25,402 bases of DNA. Origin: Bacilli bacterium (GTDB lineage: Bacteria > Bacillota_I > Bacilli_A > RFN20 > CAG-826). The notes under the pieces were generated by a model, which was given only the letters and a program-made list of their open reading frames with translations, ran no database searches and was not told where the DNA came from. Location of the stretch: the NCBI GenBank assembly GCA_900767605.1, contig CAAFZT010000001.1:1-25402 (forward strand). The letters are read 5' to 3'. This document shows, in pieces, positions 1-6,821 of the stretch. Position 1 is the first letter of the stretch. Each line of letters starts with the position of its first letter. The translations under genes were made by a program, and so were the position numbers.

Positions 1-31
1 AACGCCCGCCAAAAGGCTTTTGTTATGAAAA

Positions 32-59
32 TCTCGCCACGGCTTTAACCGCGGCGAGA
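32..59 (-). terminator. GC-rich hairpin, possible terminator or 5' leader hairpin
   Basis: On the minus strand the arms pair over about 11 bp (32-42 with 49-59) with one G-U pair and a six-base loop, followed by ATTTTCAT. The U-run is weak. A TATAAT sits just upstream on the same strand (67-62), so this could instead be the 5' end of a transcript that leaves the window to the left. The hairpin itself is clear; its role is not. Confidence 0.45.
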
Positions 60-120
60 GAATTATATCAAAGGCCCTGCAGGATTGGTTTTTTATCCCT
101 CACGTGCAAATAAGAGTTTA

Positions 121-148
121 TTAAAATAAAAAACCACCCGAAGGTGGC
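121..148 (-). terminator. Rho-independent terminator of the tRNA-Ala gene
   Basis: Read on the minus strand this is a CCACC stem, a TTCG tetraloop and a GGTGG stem (147-143 with 138-134), directly followed by a T-rich tract (133-121). It lies 44 bases past the CCA end of the tRNA gene and fits a canonical intrinsic terminator. Confidence 0.85.
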
Positions 149-191
149 AATCTATTGGAATGTCGTTTTAGTCCGACAATAACTTGCGTCT

Positions 192-267
192 TGGTGGAGC
201 ATGGCGGGATCGAACCGCTGACCTCCTCGTTGCGAACGAGGCGCTCTCCCAGCTGAGCTAATGCCCC
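192..267 (-). tRNA. tRNA-Ala, anticodon CGC
   Basis: A 76-base cloverleaf on the minus strand. The acceptor stem begins GGGGCAT and carries the G3-U70 wobble pair that identifies tRNA-Ala to alanyl-tRNA synthetase. The D-arm is AGCTCAGCTGGGAGAGC. The anticodon stem CCTCG/CGAGG encloses the loop TTCGCAA, giving anticodon CGC, which reads codon GCG. The T-arm contains GGTTCGATCC. The discriminator base is A and the CCA end is encoded. It stands alone with its own promoter and terminator. Many low-GC Bacillota make do with UGC and GGC alanine tRNAs, so a CGC isoacceptor is notable. Confidence 0.96.
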
Positions 268-278
268 AAGGCCCGTTT

Positions 279-306
279 ATTATAGACGATTCCATGATGC
301 TTTCAA
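279..306 (-). promoter_or_regulatory. Promoter of the tRNA-Ala gene
   Basis: On the minus strand there is TTGAAA (306-301), a 16-base spacer, then a perfect TATAAT (284-279). The predicted transcription start is near 272, only about five bases before the mature 5' end at 267, as expected for a stand-alone tRNA gene. Confidence 0.75.
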
Positions 307-474
307 CCCCGTTTTTTTCGTCGCCCGCTTCCTTTTTCCTTACTTTCAAACCAAAAATTTTCGTTTCCGATTCCACCATGTTGGCATAAGGGTTTTCCTA
401 CACGGCCCATAACGGGTTTCCACCGCGATTCGTCAATAGAAAAGACAAGGCTCAAGAGCAAATTCATTCCAGCT

Positions 475-480
475 TAAAAT
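475..480 (+). promoter_or_regulatory. -10-like element directly before the Y-polymerase start
   Basis: TAAAAT ends six bases before the ATG at 487, and there is no Shine-Dalgarno sequence between 460 and 486. If functional it would give a leaderless or nearly leaderless mRNA. No good -35 hexamer and no LexA-type operator was seen upstream, so the call rests on the -10 alone. Confidence 0.4.
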
Positions 481-486
481 GAAGGC

Positions 487-1728
487 ATGGAAGACATCTA
501 CGCGGTCATTGACATGAAATCCTTTTACGCCTCTTGCGAATGTGCCGAAAGAGGTCTTAACCCCTTCTGCACTCCTTTAGTCGTTGCTGACCCCGACCGC
601 AGTTTGAATACCATCGTCATGAGCTGTACCCCCTTTCTCAAGGAGAAATACCATTGCCCCAACGTTTGCCGAATTTCTGAATTGCCACCTATTCCCGGCT
701 TAATCATCGCCAAGCCACGGATGCGTTACTATTTGGAGCAAAGCGCTCGCATCGTCTCCATCTTTCTCGATTTTATTTCCGAGGAGGATTTACACGTTTA
801 TTCCGTGGACGAATCCTTCTTGCGGTTAACCCCTTATTTATCGCTTTATCGTTGCACGGCCGAGGATATCGTTCGAAGAATTCAATGTCGAATTCAAAAA
901 GAACTTAGCATGACTGCTACCGCAGGGCTTGGACCTAACATGTTTTTAGCCAAGGTTTGCTTAGACAACGAAGGGAAGAAAAAGCCACCTTTTTTAGCAC
1001 GATGGGGGAAAGAAGACGTCGAAACAAAATTGTGGGCCATTCACCCCATCACCAAAATTTGGGGAATATCTAATGGCATCTCCTCCCATTTATATCGTCT
1101 AGGCATCCATAGCCTTCGTTCTTTGGCTCATGCAGACGATGCCATGTTAAAGAAAGAATTCGGCATCATCGGAAAGCAACTAAAAGACCTCGCAAATGGA
1201 ATAGACGAAAGCAAAATCAATGAGAAATACGTTCCAAAAGAGAAGAGCCTATCCATCGGACAAACGTTGATGAAGGATTATTCCGTGAAAGAGACCACCC
1301 TTGTTTTACGGGAGATGAACGACGATTTATGCTATCGATTACGTTCCAAGCGCTTGATGGCAACTCGGATCGGAGTTTATTGCCAATACGCTCAAAACGG
1401 TGGTTTCTCAAGACAATGCAGTTTGGATATCCCTAGCAACGACACCGACCTTCTTTTTGCCGCGGTTCTTTCATTATTCTATCGCTTTGTCGAAAACGAA
1501 CCCATCCGTGGGTTGGGGATTCATTTTCAAGTCACGGAAACAAGTACAACGAGTCAGGGCTCTTTATTTGAATCCGTAGAAGAACAAATCCAAAGAATGC
1601 GGCTGGACCAGGCAAAAGACCAAATCAATCAAAAATACGGGAAAAACGCCGTTCTCCGCGCGACATCCCTAACGAAAAATTCCACCATTCGAGAACGGCA
1701 TTTGCAAATTGGAGGACACCACGCATGA
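487..1728 (+). CDS. Y-family translesion DNA polymerase, UvrX/YqjW type
   Basis: This is an error-prone DNA polymerase that copies past damaged template bases. The 413-residue product opens with the Y-family motif IDMKSFYASCE, placing a catalytic Asp at residue 9, and has YSVDESF at 105-111 with catalytic D108 and E109. A thumb region of GLGPNMFLAK type, a helix-hairpin-helix stretch and a little-finger region follow. QGSLF at about 357-361 matches the beta-clamp binding pentapeptide, so recruitment by the sliding clamp is likely. The N-terminus resembles Bacillus UvrX/YqjW more than DinB. The stop overlaps the ATG of the next gene (ATGA), a YolD-like partner, which is the pairing known in Bacillus. 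No SOS box was recognised. Confidence 0.9.
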   Translation: MEDIYAVIDMKSFYASCECAERGLNPFCTPLVVADPDRSLNTIVMSCTPFLKEKYHCPNVCRISELPPIPGLIIAKPRMRYYLEQSARIVSIFLDFISEEDLHVYSVDESFLRLTPYLSLYRCTAEDIVRRIQCRIQKELSMTATAGLGPNMFLAKVCLDNEGKKKPPFLARWGKEDVETKLWAIHPITKIWGISNGISSHLYRLGIHSLRSLAHADDAMLKKEFGIIGKQLKDLANGIDESKINEKYVPKEKSLSIGQTLMKDYSVKETTLVLREMNDDLCYRLRSKRLMATRIGVYCQYAQNGGFSRQCSLDIPSNDTDLLFAAVLSLFYRFVENEPIRGLGIHFQVTETSTTSQGSLFESVEEQIQRMRLDQAKDQINQKYGKNAVLRATSLTKNSTIRERHLQIGGHHA

Positions 1729-2045
1729 AAGAAGCCAGTGCAGATCGAGGCATGATGAAATGGATGCCTTATCAATTGTTAATCGAACAGTCTTCCATTT
1801 TGGGAAGCTTGCTACACGAAAAAGGAAAAAGGCCTAAACCCCTTATTTCCTCAGATCAAGCAGAGCAAATCAACGAAATCCTCATCCATTACCATGGCGA
1901 AATCGTTCAAGCGACCTACTGGATAAACGGTTATTCTTTTGAAGAACGAGGACCCATTGATCGAATTGATGCAGAGCAACGATTCCTTTGCATCCATCAA
2001 AAAAGGATAAGGTTCCAATCCCTTTATCGCTTGGACGTTTTATAG
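1725..2045 (+). CDS. YolD-like protein
   Basis: A 106-residue protein in the YolD-like family, which usually accompanies UvrX/YqjW-type polymerases on chromosomes, phages and plasmids. The N-terminus carries the typical RGMMKWMPYQLL stretch (family pattern RG...KW.PF..L), and the C-terminal part has the expected beta-rich pattern with a basic QKRIRFQSLYRLDV end. The start overlaps the polymerase stop by four bases, so the two are translationally coupled. An accessory or regulatory role in lesion bypass is the usual suggestion; the biochemistry is not established. It converges on the aminopeptidase gene with a 39-base gap in which I saw no clear terminator. Confidence 0.8.
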   Translation: MKEASADRGMMKWMPYQLLIEQSSILGSLLHEKGKRPKPLISSDQAEQINEILIHYHGEIVQATYWINGYSFEERGPIDRIDAEQRFLCIHQKRIRFQSLYRLDVL

Positions 2046-2084
2046 TCCCAGAGAAAAGATCCCTTATTCTTCACCTATATGAAA

Positions 2085-3311
2085 TTAGAATGCCCAGTTG
2101 CCGTTTTGGAAGACTTGGATTTCTCGTCCATCTTCCGTCGTGCCGACGATATTCAAATCCTTGGAACCGATCATAAAGTCGACGTGACTAAGGGATTTTG
2201 TGATGCCAAAGGAATGAATCTGATCTTCCGTGAATTTCTCAAAATCAGGGTAGAGGTTGGTGAATCCGCGTCCCAAAGCCAAATGGCAGGCCGCGTTTTC
2301 ATCGTAAAGGGTGCTGAAGAAAAGCAAACCGGTATTGTTAATGGGTGAATCAAAGGGAACGAGGGCCACTTCGCCTAGGTAAGCGGATCCTTCGTCCAAG
2401 GTCAAAATGGAACGAAGGGCTTCTTCCCCTTCTTCCGCGTGAACTTCAACGGCTTTCCCTTCATGGAAACGAATCCAGAAATCGCGGATGAGGTGCCCTT
2501 GATAAACCAAGGGCTTCGCCGAATAGACGATACCTTCCGCCACACCATGCATCGGGCTGGTGAAGCATTCTTCCGAAGGGATGTTCGGTTGGAAGAACGT
2601 GCCTTGCAGCGTTTTTTCTCCACCACCAAGGAAAATAACCCCGGGGATCAAGCCAACCGTGAAGTCCGTTCCGTTGCTCGAAGTGTAATGAAGGCTCTTA
2701 AGATGGAGCGAATTCAAATAATCGCATTTGGCTTTCAAAACTTCGTCATGCTTCTTCCAATTCTCTACACCGTTGCCATCTAGGGCACGAGAGGTGGTAA
2801 GAATGGCTTCCCAAAGCTTCTCGTAAGCCTGTTTGGGTGATAGGTCTGGGAAAACCTTTTTGGCCCATGCCTTGGAAGGGGCGCCGGCGATGCACCATTG
2901 ATATTTGTTCTCGCGGGCTTCGATGAGCGGAGCACAAACCGCATAGTGGGCTTTTTTAATCTCAGCCATCTTGGCAGCATCAAGGCCTTTTGCCGCATCG
3001 GGATCATCCGAATCGATCCATAAACGGGCAGGAAGCGCATCCGTAAACCATTGTTGGTAGGCAAGTTCCATGGGGAGGACTTGCTTCAAATCCTTCAATT
3101 TTCCTTTTTTATTTGTGATGCGGGCGACCTTTTCGGATTTCCAATCCAAATAGACGTGGGATGCCCCCGCTTTATAGCATTCTTCAACGACCAAAGAAAC
3201 AAAGTCTTCTTGGTCCAAATTCGCCGTGATAATGACAGGCTGGCCCTTCCGCAAAGCTAGTCCGCTACGAACGATGAGTTCTGCATATTTTTTTAGGATA
3301 GTTTTTTTCAT
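2085..3311 (-). CDS. M29-family aminopeptidase (AmpS/AmpT type)
   Basis: A cytoplasmic metal-dependent aminopeptidase that removes N-terminal residues from peptides. The product is 408 residues, the normal family length. The metal and catalytic residues of family M29 are all visible: Glu in NIPSEECFTSP (about 247-248), Glu in GEVALVPFDSP (E314), Tyr and His in LYDENAACHLALG (Y336, H343), and His and Asp in HVDFMIGS (H376, D378). I chose the ATG at 3311 because AAGGAG lies eight bases upstream; a GTG at 3320 falls inside that ribosome binding site. It diverges from the membrane protein at 3376 with overlapping promoters, and stands alone on its strand. Confidence 0.93.
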   Translation of the reverse strand: MKKTILKKYAELIVRSGLALRKGQPVIITANLDQEDFVSLVVEECYKAGASHVYLDWKSEKVARITNKKGKLKDLKQVLPMELAYQQWFTDALPARLWIDSDDPDAAKGLDAAKMAEIKKAHYAVCAPLIEARENKYQWCIAGAPSKAWAKKVFPDLSPKQAYEKLWEAILTTSRALDGNGVENWKKHDEVLKAKCDYLNSLHLKSLHYTSSNGTDFTVGLIPGVIFLGGGEKTLQGTFFQPNIPSEECFTSPMHGVAEGIVYSAKPLVYQGHLIRDFWIRFHEGKAVEVHAEEGEEALRSILTLDEGSAYLGEVALVPFDSPINNTGLLFFSTLYDENAACHLALGRGFTNLYPDFEKFTEDQIHSFGITKSLSHVDFMIGSKDLNIVGTTEDGREIQVFQNGNWAF

Positions 3312-3337
3312 TTCGTTCACTCCTTATGCGAAAACTA

Positions 3338-3365
3338 TTTATACTAGACGGGAATAAAGAAGCAA
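3338..3365 (-). promoter_or_regulatory. Promoter of the M29 aminopeptidase gene
   Basis: On the minus strand TTGCTT (3365-3360), a 16-base spacer and TATAAA (3343-3338), followed by an AAGGAG ribosome binding site. The -10 overlaps the plus-strand -10 of the neighbouring gene, so the two promoters probably compete. Confidence 0.55.
3340..3345 (+). promoter_or_regulatory. -10 element of the membrane protein gene
   Basis: TATACT on the plus strand lies 30 bases before the ATG at 3376, followed by an AAGGAG ribosome binding site at 3364-3369. The -35 match is weak. It shares bases 3340-3343 with the minus-strand TATAAA. Confidence 0.45.
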
Positions 3366-3375
3366 GGAGTTTCTT

Positions 3376-4137
3376 ATGTCGAAAGAAAAACGTATTAAAA
3401 CAAAACGCCCGTTCGATTTTGATCAATTCTGGGGAATTTGGAATCTCGTGGAGGCCGTGATCGTCTTGGTCGCAGGCGTCTTTGGGATTGTCTTCGGGAT
3501 TCAATCCCTGGGGAAAGACTCGGGAATGGGCGGTGGATGGATTCAAACCATTCTCCCCTTTATGGTGGGCGCCTTCGTGGCGATGGATGCCGTGTTGCGC
3601 ATCATCACCGTCTTCTACAAAAAAGAGAAACAAACCGATGAAAGCGTGATGCTAACCTCGGGATTTGAACTCACTGCCGCCATCGTTGTCATGATCATGC
3701 ACGACCAATTCACACGCCTTATGATTTATGGCGTTGCCGTGCTGCTTATCGTTATCGGCGCATTGCTCATCACTTTCTCTGTTTTCGCTATTATGCGCCG
3801 TTCCAAAAAATTATTCGTTCCTATCTTTGAAATCGTCTTTGCCGCGGTTTTAGTGGCCGTCGGCATTGCCGTATTGATCCTTTATTCCACGGCCAACAAC
3901 AATGGAATCGTGCTGCTCATCGCTGGAATCGTCTTCTGCCTCGCTTCCATCGCTTGGGGAGTCATTGCTATCGTCAACATGGTGAAAGCCAGCAAGAAAC
4001 GCCCCATCGAAAATCAGCCATCGCCTTCTGCTCCTGTTGAAGAACAAACCAACGTTACGGAGCCTGCTTATATCGAGCACAAAGAAGACGACGATGACCA
4101 CCCCGTCATTACCGTCGAAGAAGTGGATAAGAAATAA
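3376..4137 (+). CDS. Multi-pass membrane protein, HdeD/DUF308-like
   Basis: A 253-residue integral membrane protein of unknown function. After a basic N-terminus there are about six hydrophobic segments (roughly 21-41, 56-80, 96-110, 112-136, 147-168 and 175-202), arranged in pairs as in HdeD/DUF308 proteins. The last 50 residues are hydrophilic, Pro-rich and then very acidic (EDDDDHP), and probably cytoplasmic. AAGGAG six bases before the ATG supports the start. No catalytic motif was seen. It is a single gene, divergent from the aminopeptidase and followed by a strong terminator. The family assignment is by topology and feel only. Confidence 0.7.
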   Translation: MSKEKRIKTKRPFDFDQFWGIWNLVEAVIVLVAGVFGIVFGIQSLGKDSGMGGGWIQTILPFMVGAFVAMDAVLRIITVFYKKEKQTDESVMLTSGFELTAAIVVMIMHDQFTRLMIYGVAVLLIVIGALLITFSVFAIMRRSKKLFVPIFEIVFAAVLVAVGIAVLILYSTANNNGIVLLIAGIVFCLASIAWGVIAIVNMVKASKKRPIENQPSPSAPVEEQTNVTEPAYIEHKEDDDDHPVITVEEVDKK

Positions 4138-4156
4138 AAGATAAGATGTTTTGCTT

Positions 4157-4182
4157 AGCCGGAGAAATCCGGCTTTTATTTT
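4157..4182 (+). terminator. Rho-independent terminator after the membrane protein gene
   Basis: AGCCGGA, loop GAAA, then TCCGGCT (4157-4163 with 4168-4174), followed by TTTATTTT. It is a seven-base-pair stem with a GNRA tetraloop. The T-tract runs into the last codons of the convergent phoH gene. Read on the minus strand it has no U-run, so it serves the plus strand only. Confidence 0.85.
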
Positions 4183-4937
4183 GTCTTATGCTTAGCTTTA
4201 TATTCCACAAAACGCATGTCGAAATCGACGACAAAAGAGGAACGCATCGGGGCAATAAGTTCTACGTAACCGACTAGTCCCGTCGGCTTGAGAATTTCAT
4301 AGGCGATTTCAAAATCGTTTTTCTCCACGCTTTGCTCAGAGACATCAATTTGATTAGGGGATCCGATGATAACCATTTTGGAATGTCGTCCCAATCGAGT
4401 CACCATGGTCTGCAACTCGTCTAATGTCATATTCTGTGCTTCGTCGACAAGAATGATGGCGTCTTGAAAAGAGCGGCCACGCATAAATTCGGGCACTAGC
4501 GGAATAATATCGGAAGGCAAACGTGAATAAGCCGGGCTCATGGCTTCTTCCACGATTTTGCGTTTCGGTTCGCGAAGAGGATGGCTTTCATCCGGATGGA
4601 TGTTTTCCATCAAATGCGAATAATTATCCAAAAGGGGGCCCAAATAAGGCCCATACTTGTCTTCTTCCGTTCCTTTTAGGTATCCGAGTCGATGTCCCAT
4701 TTCCACGGGTTCGCGGACATAATAAATCGTTTTGTATTTTCGACTCGCCTTAGGGCCGCGGACTAAATGGAGGCTCGCTGCCAAAGCTGCGAAGGTTTTT
4801 CCCGTCCCGGCACTACCCTTACAGAAAACAACGGGCATTAAGTCCGAATCTAAATGAATGAGACGAATCAATTCTCTTTGACCTTCATTTTGGCCGAAAT
4901 CGATTCCAAATAGATGATAGCGGGAATCCGAACTCAT
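4176..4937 (-). CDS. PhoH-like P-loop ATPase
   Basis: A cytoplasmic ATPase of the PhoH family, related to the N-terminal half of superfamily 1 helicases and thought to act on RNA. The 253-residue product has Walker A GSAGTGKT at 41-48, Walker B IILVDEAQN at 161-169 and a following GSPNQID at about 192-198, matching the G-D-x-x-Q-x-D element of the family. There is no KH or PIN domain, so this is the short single-domain form. Its ATG overlaps the folD stop by four bases, so it is co-translated with folD. I see no functional reason for that pairing. No minus-strand terminator follows it. Confidence 0.9.
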   Translation of the reverse strand: MSSDSRYHLFGIDFGQNEGQRELIRLIHLDSDLMPVVFCKGSAGTGKTFAALAASLHLVRGPKASRKYKTIYYVREPVEMGHRLGYLKGTEEDKYGPYLGPLLDNYSHLMENIHPDESHPLREPKRKIVEEAMSPAYSRLPSDIIPLVPEFMRGRSFQDAIILVDEAQNMTLDELQTMVTRLGRHSKMVIIGSPNQIDVSEQSVEKNDFEIAYEILKPTGLVGYVELIAPMRSSFVVDFDMRFVEYKAKHKTK

Positions 4938-5737
4938 AAGGCCTTTCCATTTTTAAAGGCAAGAAGGAGATTATCCATCAAAGCAATACGGGTCAAAAGC
5001 CCCACTCCTCCCGGAACGGGAGTTTGGATGGCAACCGGAAGATTAGGAACGGCGTCACCATGCAATTTGCCATCTTCTCCACGATTGATTCCAACATCTA
5101 CGATAACGGCGTCTTTTTTGTATTGAAAGTGGCCATCTAAATAGCCCAAACGGCCAATGGCCACCACGATAAAATCGGCGTGGGCGAGATAAAACGTTTT
5201 ATCCTCTTCGCTGGTTTTGCTATGAAGTACCGTTACGTTGCAGTCCTTCTTAAGCAGCATCTTAGCCATGGGTTTGCCCACGATATTGGAACGGCCAAGG
5301 ACAACAGCATTTTTCCCTTTGAAGTTAAAGCCTTCCTCGGACAAATAATCCACGATTCCCTTTGGGGTGCAGGGGTCAAACGAACCTAACGGATGGAATC
5401 CATCAATATCTTTTTTAGGATCAACGGCTAATTTGATTCGCTCCTCCGAAATTTGTTTGGGGAGAGGGAGCTGGACAATCAAGCCGTCTACGGAAGAATC
5501 GAGATTCGCTTTCGCAATCTCTTCCAACAATTCGGCTTCACTAATATCAGGGGAGAATTTGCGAAGTTCCGCTTCCGCTCCGATTTCAGCAGCATCTTTT
5601 AATTTTCCACGAATATAGGCATCGCTTGCCGGATTATCATTGGCCTGAATCACTACAAAATGGGGAATTTTTCCACTTTTGGAAATTTCATCGCGCATCG
5701 CTATTTTTCGCGCAGCAACATACTCTTTGATTGTCAT
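4934..5737 (-). CDS. folD: Bifunctional methylenetetrahydrofolate dehydrogenase/cyclohydrolase
   Basis: Interconverts 5,10-methylene-THF and 10-formyl-THF using NADP, supplying one-carbon units for purines and for formyl-Met. Catalytic Tyr41 and Lys45 lie in ASDAYIRGKLKDAA. Other signatures are GLIVQLPLPKQ (about 85-95), KDIDGFHP (109-116), the nucleotide-binding GRSNIVGKPMA (148-158) and PVPGGVG (240-246). The usual GVGPMT is GVGLLT here. At 267 residues it is about 15-20 shorter than most FolD, and the N-terminal DGK-type helix is missing. The ATG at 5737 has no Shine-Dalgarno sequence but a -10-like GATAAT eight bases upstream, suggesting leaderless translation. It is first in a two-gene operon with phoH. 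Confidence 0.95.
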   Translation of the reverse strand: MTIKEYVAARKIAMRDEISKSGKIPHFVVIQANDNPASDAYIRGKLKDAAEIGAEAELRKFSPDISEAELLEEIAKANLDSSVDGLIVQLPLPKQISEERIKLAVDPKKDIDGFHPLGSFDPCTPKGIVDYLSEEGFNFKGKNAVVLGRSNIVGKPMAKMLLKKDCNVTVLHSKTSEEDKTFYLAHADFIVVAIGRLGYLDGHFQYKKDAVIVDVGINRGEDGKLHGDAVPNLPVAIQTPVPGGVGLLTRIALMDNLLLAFKNGKAL

Positions 5738-5745
5738 GGAAAAAT

Positions 5746-5751
5746 ATTATC
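5746..5751 (-). promoter_or_regulatory. -10-like element directly before folD
   Basis: GATAAT on the minus strand ends eight bases before the folD ATG, and no ribosome binding site lies between. It comes after the secG terminator, where folD needs its own promoter. No convincing -35 was found. Confidence 0.45.
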
Positions 5752-5785
5752 ATCCTAGCGAAGAAAGGGTAGTAAAAAAGGTAAG

Positions 5786-5808
5786 AAAAAGCACCCCGTT
5801 TGGGGCGC
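5786..5808 (-). terminator. Rho-independent terminator after secG
   Basis: On the minus strand GCGCCCC, loop AAAC, then GGGGTGC (5808-5802 with 5797-5791; one G-U pair), followed by TTTTTC. It is a strong intrinsic terminator 15 bases past the secG stop, closing the long minus-strand gene run. Confidence 0.9.
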
Positions 5809-5823
5809 CAAGGTTTCAAAAAA

Positions 5824-6096
5824 TTAAGCGGCGACCGAAGAGGTGGAGCTGGAAGCATCCGCCCCTGCTCCGTTTAGCAGCATAACAATCAAAGCAAGGG
5901 TCAAGAACAAGATGGCGAACGCGAAGGTCAAATAGGTAACGACTTTCTCGGAACCGCGTTCCTTGGTTTTTGCAAAGACGTTCAATCCGCCACCGGTGAT
6001 CGCACCGGAAGCACCTTCGGATTTACCACCCTGAAGAAGGGAAAGGATAATAATGATCAACGAAACGATGATGAAGATTATGTCATACCACTTCAT
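5824..6096 (-). CDS. secG: Preprotein translocase subunit SecG
   Basis: A small membrane subunit of the SecYEG channel that eases translocation powered by SecA, which is encoded about 5 kb upstream in the same gene run. The 90-residue product has two transmembrane segments (about 4-22 and 55-76) joined by a Gly-rich loop containing QGGKSEGASGAITGGG, the SecG hallmark. AAAGGAG eight bases upstream fixes the ATG at 6096. The C-terminal tail is Ser/Ala-rich. In many Bacillota secG is followed by rnr and smpB; here a terminator follows at once. Confidence 0.95.
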   Translation of the reverse strand: MKWYDIIFIIVSLIIIILSLLQGGKSEGASGAITGGGLNVFAKTKERGSEKVVTYLTFAFAILFLTLALIVMLLNGAGADASSSTSSVAA

Positions 6097-6185
6097 GCAT
6101 TTTTCTCCTTTCGCCTAAAAACGCTTGAATACGTTAAACCAAAATGGTTCAAACCGCAACTGAAACTCCTACTTTCAAAGTCTTT

Positions 6186-6821
6186 TTATCCCAAAAGCAA
6201 CTCTTTAAGGCTCTGGATAAGGGCATCGGGCCGAGTGGGAGGGTTATCGTTCCCACTTCTAGAAATGAAAATCGCATCCACTCCGGCCGCTTTGGCGCAT
6301 TCGATATCCTGATGAGAATCCCCGATATAGCAAATGTGGGAATTAGGGGAAACACCCATACGATTTAAGGCGCAAAGAATGGGTTCAGGATCTGGCTTCC
6401 CGTTTTTGTATTCGTCATTTCCCACCACAAATTCATAATGCGATGGATCCACCTTCCAGCAATCCAAGCAAAGTTGAATGTGATGGGAAGAGTTCCCCGA
6501 AACAAAAGCTACGCGTTTTCCTTGTTGCCGAAGAGCAGACAATACTTCTTTTGTTTCGGGAAACGGGCGACTTGCTTGAATGACTTCCGGGAGATCGATG
6601 GATTTTCGAATGGCCATTTCAAAGGCGTCATATAACGAAGTAGGAACGTTTCTTTCTTGTAAAGTTTGCAAGACGTTTTGATGCATATAGTGATGGGCTT
6701 GTTCCGGCGTGCAATCCATGCCAATCGCTGTAAAAGCAGATTTAAATACGGGAACAAGGGACTCTTTGGTATCGAATGTCGTTCCGTCAAAATCGAATAA
6801 ATAAATGTCGTAATTTTTCAT
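6186..6821 (-). CDS. HAD-family hydrolase, phosphoglycolate phosphatase-like
   Basis: A soluble haloacid-dehalogenase superfamily phosphatase of 211 residues. All four HAD motifs are present: DFDGT with nucleophile D10 and acid D12; VSGNSS with S108; Lys142 in NGKPDPEP; and GDSHQD with D168 and D172. The helical cap lies between motifs I and II (about 15-85), as in subfamily IA enzymes such as Gph and PpaX. The substrate cannot be read from sequence; phosphoglycolate, pyrophosphate and other small phosphoesters are possible. Its ATG overlaps the uvrB stop by four bases. A role in cleaning up glycolate phosphate from damaged DNA ends would fit the neighbour, but that is speculation. Confidence 0.88.
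   Translation of the reverse strand: MKNYDIYLFDFDGTTFDTKESLVPVFKSAFTAIGMDCTPEQAHHYMHQNVLQTLQERNVPTSLYDAFEMAIRKSIDLPEVIQASRPFPETKEVLSALRQQGKRVAFVSGNSSHHIQLCLDCWKVDPSHYEFVVGNDEYKNGKPDPEPILCALNRMGVSPNSHICYIGDSHQDIECAKAAGVDAIFISRSGNDNPPTRPDALIQSLKELLLG

Noticed and set aside
380..486. LexA/SOS operator upstream of the Y-family polymerase or uvrB
   Set aside because: No GAAC-N4-GTTC type sequence was found in the upstream region of either gene.
1988..2348. Plus-strand open frames overlapping the yolD end and the aminopeptidase gene
   Set aside because: They run antisense to the clearly coding M29 gene, have no ribosome binding site and no family similarity.
6120..6150. Hairpin between the HAD gene and secG (TTGAACCA and TGGTTTAA with a three-base loop, minus strand)
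   Set aside because: It is AT-rich with no U-run after it, so not a terminator, and no promoter fits well around it. It may be an RNA stem but nothing supports a role.
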